Assembly: GCF_014201875.1 (NCBI RefSeq)
Contig: NZ_JACHFL010000010.1
Location: 62,001 to 126,000 of the forward strand
Length of the DNA: 64,000 bases
From: Deinococcus humi
GTDB taxonomy: Bacteria; Deinococcota; Deinococci; Deinococcales; Deinococcaceae
Direction: 5' to 3'
Positions 60,146 to 64,000 of this stretch are shown here, piece by piece. The position numbers and the translations under genes are program-made. The stretch's first letter is position 1; every line of letters starts with the position of its first letter. The notes beneath the pieces were generated by a model. The model ran no database searches. It had not been told where the DNA came from and saw only the letters and a list, made by a program, of their open reading frames with translations.

Positions 60146-60672
60146 GGTGGAGACCTGTGTTCCTGATCGCGGCCCTGCTGGTGATTGAAGGGCTCCTCAA
60201 AGCCTGGGCTGCGGCAAACTTAACGCCAGGTGTGGACCGCGTCCTGTTGCCGGGTCTGCTGCACCTGGGCTTCACGCTGAACCCCGGCATGGCCTGGGGC
60301 CTGCTGGGCGGCCTCACGGCCCCCCTTGCAATTCTGCGCCTGATCGTGGGCTTGGTGATCGTGGCCGCGCTCATGTCCGGGCGCCTCCCCCGCACCCGCC
60401 GCTGGGCCCTGGCGCTGATCGCAGCGGGCGCGCTTGGCAATGCGGTAGACGGCCTGGCGCGGGGTGCGGTAGTCGATTACCTCACCTCGCCGCTGCTGAG
60501 CGCGGCAGCGGTCCCGCTGAGTGGGCGTCCCTTTCCGATCTTCAACCTGTCGGACGTGCTGGTGTGTACGGGCACCTTCTGGCTGCTGCTGCACACCTGG
60601 CAAGCGGAGCGACGCCCTAGAGCTTCCTCCGCTGACCAGCGTGCTTCCGCCCAAACCAAGGAGAATGCATGA
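60142..60672 (+). CDS. lspA: Lipoprotein signal peptidase LspA
   Basis: The 176-residue protein has four helices and the two catalytic aspartates: in GALGNAVDGLARGAVVDYL and in FPIFNLSDVLVCTGTFWLL. The usual NxxDR motif is NAVDG here, with the Arg replaced by Gly. The C-terminal tail is longer than usual and polar. LspA cleaves lipoprotein signal peptides after Lgt action. It overlaps the ZIP gene and the DUF3105 lipoprotein gene, so it is translated with its likely substrate. Confidence 0.9.
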   Translation: MRWRPVFLIAALLVIEGLLKAWAAANLTPGVDRVLLPGLLHLGFTLNPGMAWGLLGGLTAPLAILRLIVGLVIVAALMSGRLPRTRRWALALIAAGALGNAVDGLARGAVVDYLTSPLLSAAAVPLSGRPFPIFNLSDVLVCTGTFWLLLHTWQAERRPRASSADQRASAQTKENA

Positions 60673-61148
60673 AACGCCTGATCCTGCCTGCCTTGCTCGC
60701 CGCCTGCAACCAGGAGGACGGCGACATCGAGGGCGTCAAGCGTGTCCAGAACGAAGGGGACACCCACCAGGAGGGGCGCATCACCGACGCTCAGACGCCC
60801 TCGGCAGGTGGACCTCATCACCCCGGCTGGCAGAACTGCGGCGTGTACGACCGGCCGCTCTACGACGAATACGCCGTGCACAGCCTGGAATACGGGGCAG
60901 GGTGGCTCACCTCTCGGCTGGACCTGCCCACGGGCCAGCTTGAGGCGCTGAAGAAGCTGGTGGAAGGGCGCCCCTACACGGTGCTCTCCTCCCATGAGAC
61001 GCAGCTGGCCCCACTGGTCCTGAGTGCCTGGAACAAGCCACTGGAGGTGCAGGCCGTCTCGGACCCGCGCGTCAAGTCGTTTCTCCAGAAAGACGGGCCG
61101 GGCGGGGAAGCCCCGGAGATTGGTGCCTTATGCAGCGGCACGGTCTGA
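60669..61148 (+). CDS. DUF3105 lipoprotein
   Basis: The 159-residue protein has a very short lipoprotein signal (MKRLILPALLAAC, lipobox LAAC) and a DUF3105 domain with GPHHPGWQNCGVYDRPLYDE and AVHSLEYGAGWLT, where His and Tyr are the conserved family residues. It overlaps lspA by 4 bp and the DUF305 gene by 19 bp. A membrane-anchored paralogue is at 16674-17228. The role is unknown; position suggests metal binding on the outer face of the membrane. Confidence 0.86.
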   Translation: MKRLILPALLAACNQEDGDIEGVKRVQNEGDTHQEGRITDAQTPSAGGPHHPGWQNCGVYDRPLYDEYAVHSLEYGAGWLTSRLDLPTGQLEALKKLVEGRPYTVLSSHETQLAPLVLSAWNKPLEVQAVSDPRVKSFLQKDGPGGEAPEIGALCSGTV

Positions 61149-61735
61149 GCTGGTGGGCGGGCGGCGTGCTGGCTGCCGCGGTCATGGGCTTGGGCACGGC
61201 GGCCATGTGGCTCCGCCCGCCCGCCGAGGGAAGCGCCGAAGTCACTTTCGCCAGGGAGATGAGCGCGCACCACGCCCAGGCGGTGGACCTGAGTGTCACG
61301 GTGCTCACGCGGGCAGCGGATCCGGCAGTGAAACTGCTTGCGCAGGACATCCTCCTCACGCAGCGGGCGCAGATCGGGCAGCTGAGGGGCTGGCTGCTGG
61401 CCTGGAACCGCCCGCTGGCCGGCAGAGCATCCCCGATGGCGGGCATGGACCGAGCCAGCACGGGCCTGGCCGACGCCAGGGACGAACGGGACTTACAGCG
61501 CTTCCCTGTCTATATCGCGGAGACCCGGTACCTGGTGCTGATGCGGCGGCACCATCAGGGAGACGTGGAAATGGCCAGATCGGCCCTGAAGACCGTGAGA
61601 CAGCCGGACGTCCGGGCCTTTGCCGAACGGGTGGTGGCACAGACCACAGAGCTTCAGGCCATCGACGCCCTGTTGAACAAGCGCATGACGGACGGGCAGC
61701 CCCGCCCGGAAATGGAAGGGCCGCAGCATGAGTGA
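61130..61735 (+). CDS. DUF305 protein, membrane anchored
   Basis: The 201-residue protein has an N-terminal anchor (WWAGGVLAAAVMGLGTAAMW) and two DUF305 repeats with REMSAHHAQAVDLSVTVL and MRRHHQGDVEMARSAL. The HH pairs are the expected metal ligands. It overlaps both neighbours (DUF3105 and the CDF transporter). It is the third DUF305 protein in the window. Confidence 0.88.
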   Translation: MQRHGLSWWAGGVLAAAVMGLGTAAMWLRPPAEGSAEVTFAREMSAHHAQAVDLSVTVLTRAADPAVKLLAQDILLTQRAQIGQLRGWLLAWNRPLAGRASPMAGMDRASTGLADARDERDLQRFPVYIAETRYLVLMRRHHQGDVEMARSALKTVRQPDVRAFAERVVAQTTELQAIDALLNKRMTDGQPRPEMEGPQHE

Positions 61736-62624
61736 ACACGGCCACAGCCACGGCGCGAACGCGAGCGCCCGGCAGCTCAGCCTCGCCCTGGCCCTGACCG
61801 GGACCTTTCTGGTGGTGGAAGTGATTTACGGCTTCGTGTCGGGCAGTCTCGCGCTGCTCTCCGACGCAGGGCACATGCTGACCGATGTGATGGCATTGGT
61901 CCTGTCCCTGTTCGCCATCCGCATCGGGCAGCGGGCCCCCGACCGGAAACGCACCTACGGCTACCGCCGCACCGAGATCCTGGCCGCCACCCTGAACGCC
62001 GGGGCCCTTTTCGCGATCGGGATGTACATCCTCTTCGAGGCCTACCGCCGCCTGCGGGAGCCCGTTGAGGTGCAGAGCACCACCATGCTGATCGTGGCCG
62101 TTCTGGGCTTGATCGTGAACCTGATCAGCGCCCGCCTGCTCGTCTCAGGCAGTGGGCACAGCCTGAACGTCAAGTCCGCGTACTTGGAGGTCCTGGCGGA
62201 CCTGCTCGGCTCGGTGGCGGTCATCGTGGGCGCGCTGGTGATTCGCTTCACCGGCCTCGCCTGGGTGGATCCCGTTCTGGGTGCCCTGATCGGGCTGTGG
62301 GTCTTGCCCCGCACCTGGGTTCTGCTGCGCTCCAGCGTCAACGTGCTGCTGGAAGGGGTGCCGGAAGGTGTGGACCTCGGTGGGCTCCGGGCGGAGTTGG
62401 CGGCCCTGCCCGGTGTGCAGGAGGTGCATGACCTGCACGTCTGGAGCGTGACCAGCGGGCTGCACAGCCTCACCGCGCATCTGGTGGTGGCTGCCGGCCA
62501 GCCACAGGCGGACCTGCTGCCTCAAGTGCATGCCATCGCTGAACGCCACGGAATTGAGCACAGCACGGTGCAATTCGAACCCCCGGATGCCCACACCGGA
62601 CATGAGCGCCACCTTCACCCGTGA
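61728..62624 (+). CDS. CDF-family metal efflux protein (CzcD/ZitB-like)
   Basis: The 298-residue protein starts with a His-rich stretch (MSEHGHSHGANA) and has six helices. The CDF metal site is visible: SDAGHMLTDV in helix 2 (His, Asp) and a matching region in helix 5 (KSAYLEVLADLLGS, with Asp). The cytosolic C-terminal domain has VHDLHVWSVTSGLHSLTAHL. It would exchange cytosolic Zn, Co or Cd for protons. It overlaps the DUF305 gene by 8 bp. Confidence 0.94.
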   Translation: MSEHGHSHGANASARQLSLALALTGTFLVVEVIYGFVSGSLALLSDAGHMLTDVMALVLSLFAIRIGQRAPDRKRTYGYRRTEILAATLNAGALFAIGMYILFEAYRRLREPVEVQSTTMLIVAVLGLIVNLISARLLVSGSGHSLNVKSAYLEVLADLLGSVAVIVGALVIRFTGLAWVDPVLGALIGLWVLPRTWVLLRSSVNVLLEGVPEGVDLGGLRAELAALPGVQEVHDLHVWSVTSGLHSLTAHLVVAAGQPQADLLPQVHAIAERHGIEHSTVQFEPPDAHTGHERHLHP

Positions 62625-62781
62625 ACCAGAGTGGGCATCCGGCAATCATGCTTTTTCTCCACTCGCCCCGTGTGCCTCGCCGGGCCGCATCCTGCATGAT
62701 CTCGCCGTTCTTCCAGAGCCTGACCACATTTCATCACCATGAGTGGTGGGCCCTCACCCGCATGACCGCTGGAGGTCGCCC

Positions 62782-63669
62782 TTGGACCGCACCATCCGCC
62801 TGGCACAGTACAGCCTGCTGCTCGGTCTTCTGATTCTGGCGCTGAAGGCGGGCGCATACCTGCTCACCGGCAGCGTGGCCCTGTATTCCGACGCCCTGGA
62901 GAGCATCATCAACGTGGTGGCCGCCGGCGCGGCCCTCTTCGCCCTCTCCATCGCCCGCAAACCCGCCGACGCCGGGCACCCCTACGGGCACGCCAAGGCC
63001 GAGTACTTCTCGGCCGTTCTGGAAGGGGTGCTGATCGTTTTGGCCGCCATCAGCATCATTTACAGCGCCTACCAGGCCCTGCAGGCGCCGAAGCCGCTGG
63101 AAGCGCTGGGCCTGGGCCTGCTCGTCTCTCTGGGCGCGACGCTGCTGAACGCCGGGTACGGCACGTATCTGATCCGCGCCGGGCGGCACCTGCGGTCCCC
63201 CGCCCTGGTCGCCGACGGCCAGCACCTGATGACGGACGTCGTGACCAGCGGGGGCGTGCTCGCTGCCCTGGGCCTGGTGGCACTGACCGGCTGGACCATC
63301 CTGGACCCGGTCATGGCGATTCTGGTGGCGCTCAACATCCTGTGGGTGGGCGGGCGGCTGGTGGGCTCCTCCATGCGCAGCCTGCTGGACGAGGCGGCCC
63401 CACCCGAGACGCAGGCCCTGATCCGCCGCCTGGTGGCCGAGCATGCCGAGGGGGCGCTGGAAGCCCACGACCTGCGCACCCGTCACGCGGGCCGCCTGAC
63501 CTTTATCGACTTCCACCTGGTGGTGCCGGAACACTTCACGGTGGGTCAGGCCCACGCGATCTGTGACCGGCTGGAAGCGGTCATCGAGCGGGAGGTGCCC
63601 GACAGTGAGATCACCATTCACGTCGAGCCGGAGGGGGCGGCCAAGCACCGTGGGGTCCTTGTTCTCTGA
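62782..63669 (+). CDS. CDF-family cation transporter (FieF/MMT1-like)
   Basis: The 295-residue protein begins at TTG 62782, seven bases after GGAGG; a GTG at 62743 in frame is less likely. Helix 2 has YSDALESIINVVAAG and helix 5 has VADGQHLMTDVVTSGG (DxxxD and HxxxD sites). The C-terminal domain has LTFIDFHLVVPE. It differs from the first CDF in lacking a His-rich N-terminus and resembles the Fe/Zn subgroup. A 157-bp gap with no recognised gene separates it from the upstream CDF. Its stop overlaps the start of the next lnt. Confidence 0.92.
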   Translation: MDRTIRLAQYSLLLGLLILALKAGAYLLTGSVALYSDALESIINVVAAGAALFALSIARKPADAGHPYGHAKAEYFSAVLEGVLIVLAAISIIYSAYQALQAPKPLEALGLGLLVSLGATLLNAGYGTYLIRAGRHLRSPALVADGQHLMTDVVTSGGVLAALGLVALTGWTILDPVMAILVALNILWVGGRLVGSSMRSLLDEAAPPETQALIRRLVAEHAEGALEAHDLRTRHAGRLTFIDFHLVVPEHFTVGQAHAICDRLEAVIEREVPDSEITIHVEPEGAAKHRGVLVL

Positions 63670-64000
63670 TGCGCTGGGTTTTGTCCGGCAGAGGGCAGCT
63701 CCTGCTGGCGCTCCTCACAGGCATTGGCCTTTTGGTCGCCTTTCTGCCCTCACCGCTGGGCTGGCTCGCGCCATTTCCCCTGGCCTGGCTGTTCCGGGCC
63801 GCGGCCCAGGCCGGGCCGGGCCTTCCGCCTGACCTTCGCTTTCGCTCTGGGATTTTTCGGAACGCTGCTGCTGTGGCTGCCCGGCAGCTTGACGCCCCTG
63901 TTCGGACCGGGTGTGGCGGCGCTGTACCCCGTTCTGGTGGCGGGGCTGGCCGTGATGTGGGCCGCAACGGCCGCCCTCACGCGCCGCATCATGGGACCAG
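63669..64000 (+). pseudogene. lnt: Apolipoprotein N-acyltransferase (lnt), 5' part, apparent frameshift, runs off the edge
   Basis: ATG 63669 overlaps the CDF stop. The frame gives a first helix (QLLLALLTGIGLLVAFL) and LGWLAPFPLAWLFRAAAQAG. Near 63805-63820 the hydrophobic reading moves to another frame, which continues RAFRLTFAFALGFFGTLLLW and VAALYPVLVAGLAVMWAATA, as expected for Lnt helices 3 and 4; the original frame becomes Arg-rich. One base gained or lost in a GGGCC-rich stretch explains this. The nitrilase domain lies outside the window, so whether the gene is truly broken is open. Confidence 0.7.

Overview
The window is high-GC bacterial DNA and most resembles an accessory metal-resistance region of a Deinococcus species, perhaps on a plasmid or megaplasmid. 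That assignment is inferred from the protein families, GC-rich codon use, frequent GTG/TTG starts, near-leaderless promoters and insertion-sequence types (IS701, ISL3, IS5). No rRNA, tRNA, CRISPR array or replication origin was seen.

Layout. 1-6.3 kb: the edge of an IS701 element inserted in a merR remnant, then a minus-strand iron operon (periplasmic protein, FTR1 permease, hydantoinase/oxoprolinase-like protein, small coiled-coil membrane protein). 6.3-9.8 kb: an IS5 remnant and a complete but frameshifted ISL3 element abutting a 5'-truncated copper ATPase. 9.8-16.1 kb: copper storage (Csp-type) and DUF305 proteins with two OmpR/histidine-kinase systems. 16.1-28.1 kb: copper and redox handling, with TlpA, DUF3105, a Met-rich periplasmic protein, CcdA-like protein, intact CopA, a cupredoxin, a second Csp and a CopC-CopD fusion; six copies of an 18-bp motif precede its transcription units. 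28.2-31.6 kb: lgt, then two decayed genes (5'-nucleotidase, lnt).

31,971-46,646: a 14,676-bp Tn3-family transposon with 37-bp imperfect inverted repeats and a TGTTC target duplication, sitting inside an MFS transporter gene whose halves rejoin in frame. Its cargo is a MerR/CopZ-type pair, an ECF sigma/anti-sigma pair, secreted cupredoxin, CHRD-like and beta-propeller proteins, a sulfite oxidase with its cytochrome, a TDT-family exporter and a divergent LysR regulator, followed by tnpR and tnpA. The left end carries an inverted 3' scrap of a second, related tnpA.

46.6-56.8 kb is a patchwork: MATE pseudogene, VTT-domain protein, intact lnt, TlpA-CcmH and a broken CcmI-like start, a transpeptidase and gene remnants. 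56.8 kb to the end is a tightly packed plus-strand zinc/cadmium-type operon behind an SmtB-like operator: P-type ATPase, glutaredoxin, ZIP, lspA, DUF3105 lipoprotein, DUF305, two CDF transporters and the start of another lnt.

The genes together suggest metal export (P-type ATPases, CDF), periplasmic metal buffering and oxidation (Csp, cupredoxins, DUF305), thiol/redox repair (TlpA, CcdA, CcmH), sulfite detoxification, and an accessory set of lipoprotein maturation genes (lgt, lspA, lnt) scattered through the metal-resistance modules. Several genes carry single frameshifts or nonsense codons, so active decay, or some base-calling error, must be kept in mind.
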